A stretch of 64,000 bases of DNA from DAHUYF01 sp963838385. GTDB taxonomy: Bacteria > Pseudomonadota > Alphaproteobacteria > ATCC43930 > CGMCC-115725. How positions within the stretch are numbered: the stretch's first letter is position 1; every line of letters begins with the position of its first letter. The stretch is taken from contig CAWIRE010000004.1 in assembly GCA_963838385.1 (NCBI GenBank), positions 1 through 64,000 on the forward strand. The letters run 5' to 3'. This document shows positions 63,959-64,000 of this stretch, one piece after another. A program made the translations under genes and the position numbers. The notes under the pieces were generated by a model. That model ran no database searches, had not been told where the DNA came from, and saw only the letters and a list, made by a program, of their open reading frames with translations.

Positions 63959-64000
63959 ATGGGTAGAGGAAGGGATTTCCGCGGCCCGAGACGACGCGGA
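63959..64000 (+). CDS. Cold-shock domain protein, N-terminal fragment cut by window edge
   Basis: Only 14 codons are present, reading MGRGRDFRGPRRRG. This arginine/glycine-rich start is, from memory, the N-terminus of a two-part cold-shock protein widespread in Rhodospirillales, whose OB-fold would follow beyond the window. The long upstream region is typical for cold-shock genes. Identification rests on these few residues. Confidence 0.55.
   Translation, partial: MGRGRDFRGPRRRG

Overview
This window looks like core chromosome of a GC-rich alphaproteobacterium, most likely a Rhodospirillales-type lineage. The evidence is a set of lineage-typical genes: the COQ9-like gene divergent from rpsU, trcR (DUF1013), DUF1192, DUF1465 and DUF465 proteins, a PopZ/TipN-like coiled-coil giant, and a cold-shock gene whose N-terminus (MGRGRDFRGPRRRG) is typical of that group. 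The order-level placement is inference. There is one tRNA (Gln, TTG), no rRNA, no CRISPR array and no recognisable insertion sequence or prophage.

Left edge (1-4 kb): accessory defence DNA. The end of a type I-G (formerly I-U) cas operon runs leftward, with cas3 (helicase then HD nuclease) and the first codons of csb3. Divergent from it is a DUF1778-GNAT toxin-antitoxin pair of the TacAT type.

4-30 kb: housekeeping. rpsU with an attenuator-like leader diverges from def-coq9. Then come purEK, a GGDEF protein, a phosphofructokinase, ubiX, two acyl-CoA ligases (one PrpE-like), a hybrid-free PAS histidine kinase, TetR-PaaI, trcR, a quinone oxidoreductase, bdhA, metY with two acyl/ester hydrolases, a 1076-residue membrane-anchored coiled-coil protein, hsp20 and rpmE.

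30-43 kb: a leftward envelope cluster (efp, suhB, an OmpA-like protein, a MotA-like channel and a MotB-like peptidoglycan anchor), then epmA for EF-P lysylation separated from efp by a secreted phosphoesterase. Next is a carbon-metabolism cluster of tkt, gap, a small conserved protein, class I aldolase and thiE, then tRNA-Gln.

43-60 kb: stress and low-oxygen block. A degP-type protease, response regulator and histidine kinase run leftward. Rightward are a small helical protein, a slipin, and the compact cydP-cydA-cydB-cydX oxidase operon, followed by two unknown proteins, a LOG-family nucleosidase and a metallo-beta-lactamase-fold RNase-like protein. An RcnR/CsoR-type metal regulator with its own palindromic operator and a 653-residue protein with a PhoU/DUF47-like C-terminus complete the block. 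FNR/FixK-type boxes (TTGAT-N4-ATCAA class) lie upstream of the slipin, the cyd operon and the 653-residue gene, so these probably form one microaerobic regulon.

60-64 kb: mostly leftward small genes (PAS protein, SDR, family 2 glycosyltransferase, 2TM protein) and, at the right edge, the start of a cold-shock gene.

Nine genes, including gap and degP, carry a single-base frameshift, and eight of the nine are one-base insertions. This pattern points to residual sequencing or assembly indels rather than gene decay, and it should temper any reading of the cas3 frameshift.
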